From a virus: 49,349 nucleotides of DNA. The position numbers and the translations under genes were made by a program. Below the pieces are notes generated by a model, which saw only the letters and a program-made list of their open reading frames with translations, made no database searches and was not told where the DNA came from. The stretch spans positions 1 to 49,349 of the IMG/VR virus record IMGVR_UViG_3300035698_005639; one strand, given 5' to 3'. Shown here in pieces: positions 32,728 to 39,989 of the stretch. The first letter of the stretch is position 1. Every line of letters starts with the position of its first letter.

Positions 32728-32770
32728 AAATGCAGTCCCCGCAGATAACCTTGTTGATGTATCGCTTCAT
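32714..32770 (-). CDS. 18-residue peptide resembling a methyltransferase N-terminus
   Basis: ATG 32770 overlaps the upstream stop (ATGA) and has GGAG before it; stop TGA at 32714, inside the helicase start. Reads MKRYINKVICGDCIYEIQ; the NKVICGDC phrase is like the opening of beta-class DNA methyltransferases (xxxICGDCLE). Possibly the remnant of a lost or moved gene start, or coincidence. Confidence 0.25.
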   Translation of the reverse strand: MKRYINKVICGDCIYEIQ

Positions 32771-32952
32771 TTCTCCGCGCCTTGTTGGACTTCCGGGGTC
32801 CAGGGTGCTTTTCCACAGGCATATTGTACCCTATCAAAAATACCCTGCTCTCGCTGTACCTCATGGGTTGCCAGCATTGCAACGCCGCCAGAGGCAAAAG
32901 CGACAAATCCGTATTTCTGTGCCAGTTTCATAACTTCATCCCAGTGATCCAT
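32767..32952 (-). CDS. Small conserved-looking protein
   Basis: 61 residues from ATG 32952 (AAAGGAG five bases upstream, provided by the last codons of the preceding gene). MDHWDEVMKLAQKYGFVAFA, GGVAMLATHEVQREQGIFD. One helix-strand motif, no domain recognised. Confidence 0.5.
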   Translation of the reverse strand: MDHWDEVMKLAQKYGFVAFASGGVAMLATHEVQREQGIFDRVQYACGKAPWTPEVQQGAEK

Positions 32953-33260
32953 CAATTCTCCTTTGCCTCATCGCGAACTTTCTTGATTATAGCCACGATA
33001 ACCAACGCCTCGTCGTGCGCTTTGGGGAAGTCGTTGTCTCCAATCGCCTCACACCACTTTCTCAAATGACCGTCGCAGCAACGTTCGTTGATATAGAGGA
33101 GACATTTAAAACAACGACCGCCAGAGCGTTTGCCTGAGCGTATGCAAAATTCGCACCACGTCTCCTCTAATATTTTTCGCATCTCCTCGCAACTCTCAGC
33201 CTCAGCGATGGGAATCCACCGCTCTTCCAGCGTCTTTTCTGCCATTTCCAGGACTGTCAT
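32952..33260 (-). CDS. Cys-rich zinc protein, dispersed paralogue C
   Basis: 102 residues behind AAGGAGG. MAEKTLEERWIPIAEAESCEEM then CEFCIRSG...CFKCLLYINERCCDGHLRKW, AIGDNDFPKAHDEALVIVAIIKKV. Same N-terminus and Cys pattern as the gene at 40909 and same layout as the second halves at 26211 and 26870. Likely one or two zinc sites. The end codons AAGGAGAATTGA are the next gene's ribosome site. Confidence 0.6.
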   Translation of the reverse strand: MTVLEMAEKTLEERWIPIAEAESCEEMRKILEETWCEFCIRSGKRSGGRCFKCLLYINERCCDGHLRKWCEAIGDNDFPKAHDEALVIVAIIKKVRDEAKEN

Positions 33261-33269
33261 TCCGCCTCC

Positions 33270-33497
33270 TTAACGTCTTTTGCCAGCAGGTATTAGTATC
33301 TTTTTACAATCATTGCAGACGGAAGGTTTTTTTACATAGTCATCGCCATTATCATCAACCCACGTACTAACACCATATTCAGCCCGTGTTATGTTGGTAT
33401 GTGAACACAACGCTTGGATTTCGGCAATTTCTTTTTCTGCCGCTTTTATTATTTTCTCCTGCCGCCGCCGTAATTCTCTTATTGTTGTCCCTTTCAT
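33270..33497 (-). CDS. Coiled-coil zinc-ribbon protein
   Basis: 75 residues from ATG 33497 behind GGAGG. Basic coiled coil (TIRELRRRQEKIIKAAEKEIAEIQ), then CSHTN...CNDCKKILIP, a CxH...CxxC zinc ribbon typical of phage accessory proteins. Overlaps the RusA gene end by four bases. Confidence 0.55.
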   Translation of the reverse strand: MKGTTIRELRRRQEKIIKAAEKEIAEIQALCSHTNITRAEYGVSTWVDDNGDDYVKKPSVCNDCKKILIPAGKRR

Positions 33498-33952
33498 ACC
33501 GCCTCCGGGTTGTCGTCTACTGCTATGGTTATCAGCGTACTTGGTATTATCCCATACCATTTCGATATTCTTGTTTCTGCGAAACGTGAATCATTTGTGA
33601 CAACAATTCCTTCCAGTGCGTCTGTGATCGGTTTTTCAAGATTTCCGCAATCGGGCTTTGTCATTTTTCTTACGAGTTGTTTGTTTTGTATTAATTTGCG
33701 CTGTGCGGCTTTTAATGATTTAGGCGGATAAAAGATAAATTCGACCGTTACTATCAATGGGATTATATCTATCGGGGCTTTGCCTCCCCATGCTTCGGCA
33801 ATCCATTTTTTACAATACGCTTCCCAATTGACAACTTTCGCTGGCTGATAAGAATGGCCTCTCGTTTTTCCGTTCTTTTCGAATGTGCGGAATTTCGCTG
33901 ATTGTTTAGCAGTCGGTTCGCCCGGTATGACGCATTGGAATATTTCTCTCAT
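33494..33952 (-). CDS. rusA: RusA-family Holliday junction resolvase
   Basis: 152 residues. Characteristic TKPDCGNLEKPITDALEG and VVTNDSRFAE, with Asp101, Asp111 and Asp121 as catalytic metal ligands; QPAKVVNWEAYCKKW and FYPPKSL match the family's N-terminal half. Cuts four-way DNA junctions to allow packaging of branched DNA. Length is normal. Next to other recombination genes. Confidence 0.85.
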   Translation of the reverse strand: MREIFQCVIPGEPTAKQSAKFRTFEKNGKTRGHSYQPAKVVNWEAYCKKWIAEAWGGKAPIDIIPLIVTVEFIFYPPKSLKAAQRKLIQNKQLVRKMTKPDCGNLEKPITDALEGIVVTNDSRFAETRISKWYGIIPSTLITIAVDDNPEAV

Positions 33953-34335
33953 TCAACCTCCGTGATCGTTACCGGCACTATTCGCAGCACGGGGTTTTTC
34001 TTGTTCCAAGTGTGATGTTGATTTTCGTCACGCTTTATTTTTGCCTTCACCAAACCCTCTGTCCTGGTTATCGAGTCATAATCAATAAATTCACCTATTC
34101 CAGAGAACTCGCTTTTCCTTATTGCCGCGAACGCTTTCATTCCCCCGGCGGCAACAGGCGCAAACATCTTACATGCTTGGTTATGCCCATCCTTGTGGGG
34201 GATGAATTCAGAGTGCAGAAGAAGAGGGAATTGTGAAGTCATCACCGGACAATCCCCGTCTTGCCCGTGAATGCATTTAGCGCAATGTTCCTGCTGGTAT
34301 TCTTCCTGCTCCATGTTGGTTGTAAAGTATCCCAT
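33949..34335 (-). CDS. Phage zinc-motif protein (CxxC...C)
   Basis: 128 residues. MGYFTTNMEQEEYQQEHCAKC, HGQDGDCPV and, later, ACKMFAPV form a Cys pattern seen in small phage proteins of recombination regions. The C-terminal 60 residues (GIGEFIDYDSITRTEGLVKA onward) may form a separate domain. Function unknown. Confidence 0.55.
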   Translation of the reverse strand: MGYFTTNMEQEEYQQEHCAKCIHGQDGDCPVMTSQFPLLLHSEFIPHKDGHNQACKMFAPVAAGGMKAFAAIRKSEFSGIGEFIDYDSITRTEGLVKAKIKRDENQHHTWNKKNPVLRIVPVTITEVE

Positions 34336-34339
34336 GTGC

Positions 34340-34540
34340 CTATCCGTTCATTGGTTTGTCTGATGCGTGACTCTCCGGGTCAGTTGAAAACCATCTCACG
34401 TTATGAAGCAGTGGTATCGTGCGGTTTTGTCCATTCGATAGTCTCATCCAGAGAATATGACCTCCATGTCTTACCTCGGAACACTCAAATACTTCCAGGT
34501 ATCCATCCCACCATCTTACATTGACGATTGTTGTTTTCAT
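34340..34540 (-). CDS. Small beta-rich protein
   Basis: 66 residues from ATG 34540 behind AAAAGGA. MKTTIVNVRWWDGYLEVFEC, EVRHGGHILWMRLSNGQ, RTIPLLHNVRWFS: alternating strands with many aromatics. Unknown function. Confidence 0.5.
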   Translation of the reverse strand: MKTTIVNVRWWDGYLEVFECSEVRHGGHILWMRLSNGQNRTIPLLHNVRWFSTDPESHASDKPMNG

Positions 34541-34565
34541 TGTGCCTATCCTTTTCTGACCGTTA

Positions 34566-34787
34566 TTACTCGTCAAGCATGATTCTGCCGTTATCGTCCG
34601 TAATGAGTCCATTTAACGTGGCATTAATGGAACGAGCTGCTGTGCCATCAGCCCTTACCGCGAAAACCTTCAACTCCTGTTTTCCATCGTTGCCGACCAA
34701 AAGAAGAATGCCCTCTTCAATGCGAAGTTTCCAGCTGTTTACTGTTTGTTTTTCTGTGTCACCCGCTATTTGATGTACTATTTTCAT
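34566..34787 (-). CDS. Small beta-rich protein
   Basis: 73 residues from ATG 34787 (AAGGAG upstream). LRIEEGILLLVGNDGKQELKVFAVRADG suggests a compact beta fold. The frame stays open upstream to 34940 but that part lacks a good start. Function unknown. Confidence 0.45.
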   Translation of the reverse strand: MKIVHQIAGDTEKQTVNSWKLRIEEGILLLVGNDGKQELKVFAVRADGTAARSINATLNGLITDDNGRIMLDE

Positions 34788-35083
34788 CGTATTCTCCTTT
34801 TTTGACGGGGCGGCTGCGATTTCCATGCTCTCAGACCGCCCCATCATACAATAGTTAATCTTCAAATTGATATACCGTTTTTTTACTGTCACCTCCTGGT
34901 GATTAAAAGCAACTCTCTCCTTTCTTGGTTCATGTTTCATTGATTGGTGAACGGTGCTGTTCGGAGATTGGTGTTCTGGTTATGCTAAGGGCCTCTCATG
35001 GTGCGCCTCTATGGTGTTTGTAGGGTTTCAGGCCATTAATAGGAACGGTGCTATTGTGCTAATCATTTCATGGGAACCCCCCT
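34788..35083. other. 296-base gap without a supported gene
   Basis: Arms 34807-34813 and 34836-34842 (GGGGCGG/CCGCCCC) pair over 7 bp upstream of the 73-residue gene, without a T-run on either side. I see no promoter with both boxes. Otherwise no recognisable structure. Confidence 0.4.
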
Positions 35084-35227
35084 TCAGTTAACCTCCTTGT
35101 GCTTGGTCTCGACAAGCTTTACGATTCCGCCGCTACGCAATGACCACACGATCCTGACATATTTCCACAACAGCCACGTTGCGAACGCCACCACGGGGGT
35201 ACAGGCGATGTAATAGAGCGTGTTCAT
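35084..35227 (-). CDS. 47-residue single-pass membrane protein
   Basis: ATG 35227 overlaps the upstream stop (ATGA) and has AAGGATGG before it. MNTLYYIACTPVVAFATWLLW forms one membrane helix, followed by a basic tail KYVRIVWSLRSGGIVKLVE. Too short for the usual cut-off but well placed. Function unknown. Confidence 0.55.
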   Translation of the reverse strand: MNTLYYIACTPVVAFATWLLWKYVRIVWSLRSGGIVKLVETKHKEVN

Positions 35228-35475
35228 GGCTTACCATCCTTGTCCTGCTGGGGAAGGAATAAATCGAGAACTTTTCTAACATCCCCTCGCTCAAATAGAG
35301 GGCCGAGTCCAGGTCTGTAAATGGTTGGTATGCTGGTTAAGCGCTTTGCTATCGCCTCAATCAACTCCGTAGGGTCAACGGAAGGCTGGGCTTTTGCTAA
35401 ATTTATAGCACTAAGCCAACCACGTTGCTTGCAGTCTTCAATAAACGCCCTCCGGTCAATCAGGTCTATTTTCAT
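35224..35475 (-). CDS. Single-module RNEL-family protein
   Basis: 83 residues. MKIDLIDRRAFIEDCKQRGW then the module at about 34-76 (DPTELIEAIAKRLTSI...VRKVLDLFLP), related to those at 24003, 24558 and 30139. Its start region is the 19-base repeat also used at 30403. Confidence 0.55.
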   Translation of the reverse strand: MKIDLIDRRAFIEDCKQRGWLSAINLAKAQPSVDPTELIEAIAKRLTSIPTIYRPGLGPLFERGDVRKVLDLFLPQQDKDGKP

Positions 35476-35491
35476 CGGTTTCTCCTTTCAA
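35473..35491 (-). repeat. 19-bp start-site repeat, copy 2
   Basis: Identical to 30403-30421; contains GAAAGGAG and the ATG of the 83-residue gene. Confidence 0.6.
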
Positions 35492-35594
35492 TCTCGGCAT
35501 GTCTTTCTCCATGCACCAGTGTATCATCAGGTAATCAATTATGTAGCTTAGGATTCTCATTCTTTCCTTTCAGGCACGTGCCTGTTATGCCAGT

Positions 35595-36530
35595 TCAAAA
35601 CGGTACATCTAACTCTTTGGCGAGAGCGTTTACTGTTTTGCTCATGCACTCATCAAATTTCTCTGCCACTTCTTTTTCATGAAAGGGATGGTGGCCGCTG
35701 TCAATGTCCTTCTTTATTTTCCGGTGTATTACCGGCACTTGCGGTTCTGACAGTTCGCTCACTGAGCGTTTGCCTTTCACTTCTTCGCCTTTATCGTTTG
35801 TCCAGGTTGTGTAATATTCCAACAACGCTCGTGCTTCTTTGGCGTTGTCATCTACTGTCATTGATAACAGCCACGTGCGTATTTCGCTACGTTTCTCTTC
35901 TATTCTTACGTCGGGTTTAGCCAATTGCTCATCGCCTTTACCGACCGGGCGTCCGGTCTGTTTCGGCGGCTCTTGCTTGGGTGGTTCCTGTGCCGGTGGC
36001 TTGCTCTGCTGTTTAGGTACTTCCTGCTTCTCGCCGACAGGTAAAGCCCATGCCGGAAGTTGCGGAGGATCCCATTTGTGGTATTTGCCGTTCGTTTTTC
36101 TTTTTTGGTCTTCTTTCGTGGGATATATAAGGTCGCTATGTGCGCCATTCTCGGTGAACGCGGCCCATCCAGTGTCCAGCTTGTAAAGATACCTGCCGGG
36201 TCCCCATTGTACCGCAGCGCGCTTCATAGCGCCTGACAAGCCCCCCTTGATAGGCTCGATGTCGGTATTTTCTGCACCGTCCCATTTCGTCACCCATTCA
36301 TCGCCGCATTTAATACTGATACCACATAAAATGCCGCCGCCGGGTGCTGGCTGAAATTCATTTTTCCAATTCTGGGGCCCGCAAATGGTGTCAAGCCTTT
36401 CCATGATTGCACGATTAGTTACGTATGCCAACACCATCGCCCACGGCTTGCCACCTCGCATGCCAGAACTTTGTACCCGCCACTCAATATCAGTGGCTGG
36501 AAAACAGTCCTTGAGCTTTGATAGATTCAT
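35595..36530 (-). CDS. Rad52-family single-strand annealing protein
   Basis: 311 residues from ATG 36530 behind GAGGAC. CFPATDIEWRVQSSG, PWAMVLAYVTNRAIMERLD, CGPQNWKNEF, KWDGAENTDIEPIKGGLSGAMKRAAVQWGPGRYLY (in two pieces) are the Rad52/Rad22 signature. A Pro/Gln-rich linker (about 165-190) separates a C-terminal tail of charged helices. It anneals DNA during phage recombination and works with the Gam-like and RusA proteins nearby. Confidence 0.85.
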   Translation of the reverse strand: MNLSKLKDCFPATDIEWRVQSSGMRGGKPWAMVLAYVTNRAIMERLDTICGPQNWKNEFQPAPGGGILCGISIKCGDEWVTKWDGAENTDIEPIKGGLSGAMKRAAVQWGPGRYLYKLDTGWAAFTENGAHSDLIYPTKEDQKRKTNGKYHKWDPPQLPAWALPVGEKQEVPKQQSKPPAQEPPKQEPPKQTGRPVGKGDEQLAKPDVRIEEKRSEIRTWLLSMTVDDNAKEARALLEYYTTWTNDKGEEVKGKRSVSELSEPQVPVIHRKIKKDIDSGHHPFHEKEVAEKFDECMSKTVNALAKELDVPF

Positions 36531-36531
36531 G

Positions 36532-37119
36532 TCAGTCCTCATTTATTTTGATGTTGAATTTCGGCGCTCTCGGAATTACCGTCACGCCCTGAACGCATTC
36601 CCCGGTCGCGGTGTCCATCAGAGAATCCTCAACAGGGGTGAAGGCTTTCAGTATCATGCCCCAGCGAACCTTTGCCTCGATTTTCCAATAATTTAATTGT
36701 TCAGGGTCGGCTTTCTGCGCCCATGCGAGCAATACTCCCTCATCCTTTTCATAATCGGGTTGCTGTGCCCGAATGGTTGTCTTGCCGTGCGGAAGTTTCA
36801 GGGTTTTGCGATACGGGTCTTCCTCGATGGCAATGCGGTGATATTGCTCAAGCAGAAAGCGAAAATATTCGCCGCGCTTGGTTAGCATATCAATTTCACT
36901 GTCACGCCATAATTCGGCAACGTCAATTTCCTTCTGTGCAAACTCGGCAATCTCGCGCTTCCGGGCTTCCAGTTTATGAAGATGTTTCATTGCCCATGCT
37001 GCTTGGACTAACGAGCCGTCAAAGCCCGGCTCTGGCGGTTCTTCTTCCTTCACCACGTCCTCAAAAACCTTGTCGCTCTCTTGCTCTTCTATGGCTGCCG
37101 CTTTCTGGTCTGTGGTCAT
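36532..37119 (-). CDS. gam: Gam-like host-nuclease inhibitor
   Basis: 195 residues. A long coiled coil (KHLHKLEARKREIAEFAQKE, then LWRDSEIDMLTKRGEYFRFL), then DPYRKTLKLPHGKTTIRAQQP and LLAWAQKADPEQL, the core of Mu Gam-like proteins, which bind DNA ends and block RecBCD-type exonucleases. Paired with the Rad52-family gene just downstream, as expected. The N-terminus is acidic. Confidence 0.8.
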   Translation of the reverse strand: MTTDQKAAAIEEQESDKVFEDVVKEEEPPEPGFDGSLVQAAWAMKHLHKLEARKREIAEFAQKEIDVAELWRDSEIDMLTKRGEYFRFLLEQYHRIAIEEDPYRKTLKLPHGKTTIRAQQPDYEKDEGVLLAWAQKADPEQLNYWKIEAKVRWGMILKAFTPVEDSLMDTATGECVQGVTVIPRAPKFNIKINED

Positions 37120-37132
37120 GGCTTAACCTCCC

Positions 37133-37342
37133 TCAGATAATGATTTCCGCATATTTGTGACATTTCAAGCACGGTTTTACTGGATTGCCGGATATATTTT
37201 TGTGGTAATCAGTAACATTCGTGTTTATACAGTATGGACATTGCCACTCAATAAATATCCATTCCTTGCGTCTGTGTAATTCTTTCGATGTGGCCTTCGG
37301 CATTTCCGGCTTCACTGCGGTGGCTGTTTGGTCAGGATTCAT
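37133..37342 (-). CDS. Zinc-ribbon protein
   Basis: 69 residues from ATG 37342. Basic helix (ATSKELHRRKEWIFIEW), then CPYCINTN...CLKCHKYAEI, a CxxC...CxxC ribbon. Overlaps the previous gene end. Function unknown. Confidence 0.5.
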   Translation of the reverse strand: MNPDQTATAVKPEMPKATSKELHRRKEWIFIEWQCPYCINTNVTDYHKNISGNPVKPCLKCHKYAEIII

Positions 37343-37562
37343 GGGTGTCTTTCTCCGGGAATAGCTTTCTGTGCTGGTCTGCAAGAGCGTAGAGTTCTGC
37401 TGGCGTGATTACGAAGGAATGGTAATAGATGATTCCATCAGCTGTTTTGCTACCATTGCCCTCCTTGTCCTTGAACGTCAACTCTACCTTGCTTACTCTT
37501 AATTCCTGACCGATGAGTTTGGTACAGTCTTCTCTTGATGTCGTACATCTTCTGATATACAT
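37332..37562 (-). CDS. Unknown small protein
   Basis: 76 residues, start in a 28-base repeat. CTTSREDCTKLIGQELRVSKVELTFKDKEG then YYHSFVITPAELYALADQH. Alpha/beta, no domain recognised. Confidence 0.5.
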   Translation of the reverse strand: MYIRRCTTSREDCTKLIGQELRVSKVELTFKDKEGNGSKTADGIIYYHSFVITPAELYALADQHRKLFPEKDTHES

Positions 37563-37583
37563 GGGTCATCTCCCGTCTTGGTT
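37556..37583 (-). repeat. 28-bp start-site repeat, copy 1 (with 38186-38213)
   Basis: Identical 28 bases at 38186-38213. Carries GGGAGATGACCC then ATG and the first codon bases of two unrelated genes (starts 37562 and 38192). Confidence 0.65.
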
Positions 37584-37600
37584 TCTTGCATCCGGCAAGG

Positions 37601-37906
37601 TTAATCTACCAGTTCGACTATGAGGAGTTCTAAATCTTTAGGCCATTCATTGTTGGGCTGAATCCACACACAATTATTGCCGCCAAGATATAATTCTCCC
37701 ACTTTTGGATGTCCTATACGCATTCCTCTAAAGACGTGAACAGGCCCAGCTTCCAGCTTTGCCTTGAATTTTCGAGGATGTCTAACTATGAAATCACCAG
37801 TATTATTAATACCTCCTGCAATGCTTGGCCTGATAACACTTGCCAGAAAAATAAGACTCGCGATAGTTACTGCCGCGCAAATATAACCGGTTAATTCATA
37901 CATCAT
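37601..37906 (-). CDS. Membrane-anchored small protein
   Basis: 101 residues (99 from the ATG at 37903, five bases after AGGAGG). One N-terminal membrane helix (CAAVTIASLIFLASVI), then a soluble part: GNNCVWIQPNNEWPKDLELLIVE. Function unknown. Confidence 0.55.
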   Translation of the reverse strand: MMYELTGYICAAVTIASLIFLASVIRPSIAGGINNTGDFIVRHPRKFKAKLEAGPVHVFRGMRIGHPKVGELYLGGNNCVWIQPNNEWPKDLELLIVELVD

Positions 37907-37925
37907 TACCTCCTATAAGATTAAA

Positions 37926-38192
37926 TTATTTAAGCTCAAATAAGTGCCATATAAGCAGTCCATCAAGCTCTTGGAATGTGCCTATGTAGATAAGATTTTC
38001 CGGTTGATCTACCTTATGTCCAGTACCTATGACTTTGAAATATCTTGTTTCTATTACTCCTGTAGGATTAACCATAGCCCATAGACAAGGTGTCTTATCC
38101 TGCATTTGCACACATAGGATTTTTGCCTCTGAGGGCATTGTAATAGAAACTGAATCACTTACATCAAACGGATACTTGTATATAGTATACAT
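37926..38192 (-). CDS. DUF7352-like small phage protein
   Basis: 88 residues. IYKYPFDVSDSVSITMPSEAKILCVQMQDKTPCLWAMVNPTG, given here as short pieces: MYTIYKYPFDVSDSV, MPSEAKILCVQMQ, CLWAMV, GTGHKVDQ, YIGTFQ, WHLFE. This pattern is common in small phage proteins of the DUF7352 type. No known reaction. Confidence 0.7.
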   Translation of the reverse strand: MYTIYKYPFDVSDSVSITMPSEAKILCVQMQDKTPCLWAMVNPTGVIETRYFKVIGTGHKVDQPENLIYIGTFQELDGLLIWHLFELK

Positions 38193-38213
38193 GGGTCATC
38201 TCCCGTCTTGGTT
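38186..38213 (-). repeat. 28-bp start-site repeat, copy 2
   Basis: Identical to 37556-37583; carries ribosome site and ATG of the DUF7352-like gene. It overlaps the end of the upstream gene. Confidence 0.65.
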
Positions 38214-38420
38214 AAGCTCGCTAAGCAAGCCGTTCTTTATGTCGGATTGGTACTCTGCATCTTCCTCGCCGGTTGGGTCGTCTTCACATATTACCGCTAT
38301 ATCCTTATCAGGTTCGTAGGTAGCCTTTAACCATATCTGGTAAATTCGTTTCTGCAATTGCACCATATTGAGATTCCCCAGCCAATTCTTGTACGCCATT
38401 TTCTTGTCAGGGTCGTTCAT
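38196..38420 (-). CDS. Unknown helical protein
   Basis: 74 residues, acidic: NWLGNLNMVQLQKRIYQIWL then EDDPTGEEDAEYQSDIKNGLL. Overlaps the next upstream gene by 14 bases. No domain recognised. Confidence 0.45.
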   Translation of the reverse strand: MNDPDKKMAYKNWLGNLNMVQLQKRIYQIWLKATYEPDKDIAVICEDDPTGEEDAEYQSDIKNGLLSELNQDGR

Positions 38421-38583
38421 AAGTTCCTTCTCTCATTTTTTCTGCTGCCAACCTGTCGGAATAATCCTGTTGTTCCGTTCTTAATTCCTCAAGGCGTATT
38501 TCATTATAACAAGGCTCACACCAGCCATCGCAATCAAGCCGTAGTCCCGGTTCTCCACAATTTACACAGGCATCATCATCCAT
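38407..38583 (-). CDS. Zinc-ribbon protein
   Basis: 58 residues from ATG 38583 behind GGAAGGA. DDDACVNCGEPGLRLDCDGWCEPCYNE is a CxxC...CxxC ribbon; charged helix after it (RLEELRTEQQDYSDRLA). Function unknown. Confidence 0.55.
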   Translation of the reverse strand: MDDDACVNCGEPGLRLDCDGWCEPCYNEIRLEELRTEQQDYSDRLAAEKMREGTYERP

Positions 38584-38622
38584 AGTGTTTCCTTCCAGCC
38601 ATTCCATATAAAACTTCATTAT

Positions 38623-38853
38623 TCACCCTCTCAATTCGGTAAAGTCATATCTTTTAATTAACGGCCTGAACGCCTTCCAGCCATATTGTGACGCCCACTT
38701 ATCCTTAAATAGCAAGGACATTTTATATCTCGCGGAAGCGTAAGTGCCGTGAATTTTAACATATTCCTCGCGGTGCTTTGATGTGTGAGGAAAGGTGAAA
38801 TACCAGTTTTGTCTTTTCGCTGACTTGGATAAAACTGTATCGTTATTGTTCAT
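38623..38853 (-). CDS. Unknown basic protein
   Basis: 76 residues, aromatic and basic (KRQNWYFTFPHTSKHREEYV, SQYGWKAFRPLIKRYDF). Could bind nucleic acid. An 8-bp hairpin (38878-38903) lies in its leader. Confidence 0.45.
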   Translation of the reverse strand: MNNNDTVLSKSAKRQNWYFTFPHTSKHREEYVKIHGTYASARYKMSLLFKDKWASQYGWKAFRPLIKRYDFTELRG

Positions 38854-38877
38854 CGGTCGCCTCTCTGCCGGAAGGTA

Positions 38878-38903
38878 GGGAGTGCCGCTCTATCAGCACT
38901 CCC
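38878..38903 (-). promoter_or_regulatory. 8-bp hairpin in the leader of the 76-residue gene
   Basis: Arms 38878-38885 and 38896-38903 (GGGAGTGC/GCACTCCC) pair perfectly with a 10-base loop, about 25 bases before the start at 38853. No T-run follows, so control of translation or RNA stability is more likely than termination. Confidence 0.4.
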
Positions 38904-38995
38904 CTTGTGTTGCGGCTTCTGTGGTGGGATTCTTCGGGCATTATCATTTCCTTCTGGTAGAGTGCGGCTAATAATTGGCTTCCGTGGGTACTTCA

Positions 38996-39181
38996 CTAAG
39001 GTAGATTGGCTACAAGAGCAGAAGCCTTATGAGATATAGCTCCCCATAATTTACAATCGTGGGTCACTAAGCGTTTGGGCGTGCACACCTTTAATCGGGT
39101 AACGCTTGTCGTACGCCTCCAAACCCCTATCTGCTCAGGACGTCTGTCAATTACAGCATCTCCGCACTCTACCATTTTCAT
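38996..39181 (-). CDS. Unknown basic protein, uncertain
   Basis: 61 residues, start overlapping the previous stop (ATGA) with AAAGGAA before it. Sequence MKMVECGDAVIDRRPEQIGV and WRRTTSVTRLKVCTPKRL shows no domain. Weak composition evidence, but the coupling favours translation. Confidence 0.4.
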   Translation of the reverse strand: MKMVECGDAVIDRRPEQIGVWRRTTSVTRLKVCTPKRLVTHDCKLWGAISHKASALVANLP

Positions 39182-39405
39182 TGTTTCCTTTTCAGCGTCC
39201 GGTGAACCTGGCTCAAAGCCAAGTCTAACTCCTCTTCTGGCATATTATCTACAATCTCATCAATTGAAAAAGCCAGTCCTGTTTTTGCCGGTTTTCCCTT
39301 TGGTGCACCATACATCATCTTGAACATTCTGCGATTTACGTCTGTTAATTCTGCCAGCCCTTTTTTGATTTCCTTACGGGCATATTCCTGTAAACCTGCA
39401 TTCAT
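39178..39405 (-). CDS. Unknown helical protein
   Basis: 75 residues from ATG 39405 behind AAAGGTGG. MNAGLQEYARKEIKKGLAEL, VNRRMFKMMYG, DEIVDNMPEEELDLALSQV: mostly helical, acidic C-terminus with a basic tail. Resembles short phage regulators but no firm match. Confidence 0.5.
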   Translation of the reverse strand: MNAGLQEYARKEIKKGLAELTDVNRRMFKMMYGAPKGKPAKTGLAFSIDEIVDNMPEEELDLALSQVHRTLKRKQ

Positions 39406-39422
39406 TCTACGGCCACCTTTCA

Positions 39423-39503
39423 TTATCTTATCCACGCCATGATTACGTGTGCGATGTAGTAACCGGCTGATCCGGCTAAAATGTAACTCTCTATTTTATT
39501 CAT
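39423..39503 (-). CDS. 26-residue membrane peptide, doubtful
   Basis: ATG 39503 overlaps the upstream gene end by eight bases. MNKIESYILAGSAGYYIAHV is a short hydrophobic helix. Poor ribosome site, so low confidence. Confidence 0.3.
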   Translation of the reverse strand: MNKIESYILAGSAGYYIAHVIMAWIR

Positions 39504-39771
39504 TTTGTTTGTTTTTCTTGGTTTGAAGAGCGGCTCCCGGTGTACCCAACGAAAACCGCCCTCGTGATGATGAAGTTCCTGCTTGTTTATCCCCAGCAGG
39601 CGGGGGAGTTTTTTGCTCGGGTGATTCTGCCAAGATATGTGAGCAAATTATAAGGACAACATACAAAGCAAATCCCCAAATAGCTGAATAATTTAAGCCC
39701 CATACTTGGTCTGCCATTATGAAACATGCCAGACAGAGTGCCATTGTGCTTCTTATTTCATGGGAGTTCAT
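39496..39771 (-). CDS. Small membrane protein
   Basis: 91 residues, ATGA overlap with the upstream gene. Two hydrophobic stretches (ALCLACFIMADQVWG, AIWGFALYVVLIICSHIL) and a Pro/Ser/Gly-rich tail. Function unknown. Confidence 0.5.
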   Translation of the reverse strand: MNSHEIRSTMALCLACFIMADQVWGLNYSAIWGFALYVVLIICSHILAESPEQKTPPPAGDKQAGTSSSRGRFSLGTPGAALQTKKNKQNE

Positions 39772-39989
39772 GGCCGCGCCTCAACTTCGGGGAATATATC
39801 CTCAACTTCGCAATTGAGGACACCCGCCCATTCCTTCCATTCACCCGGCGTCAGGTTTATCCGCCCATGAATTACTCCCGACACCTGTGTGTTGCCACGC
39901 TTGCCGAGTGCCTTCCCGAAAGCATCCTGGGTAAGGAATTGTTTCCGAATCCTTATCAGAAGCTTGTCATTGTGCTTAAGTCCTTTCAT
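39768..39989 (-). CDS. XRE-like helix-turn-helix protein
   Basis: 73 residues behind AAGGAGG. DKLLIRIRKQFLTQDAFGKALGKRGNTQVSGVIHG shows the helix-turn-helix (FLTQDAFGKALGKR, then TQVSGVIHGR) with INLTPGEWKEWAGVL after it, similar to Cro/CI-type proteins. A palindrome (40137-40152) upstream may be its operator. Confidence 0.6.
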   Translation of the reverse strand: MKGLKHNDKLLIRIRKQFLTQDAFGKALGKRGNTQVSGVIHGRINLTPGEWKEWAGVLNCEVEDIFPEVEARP

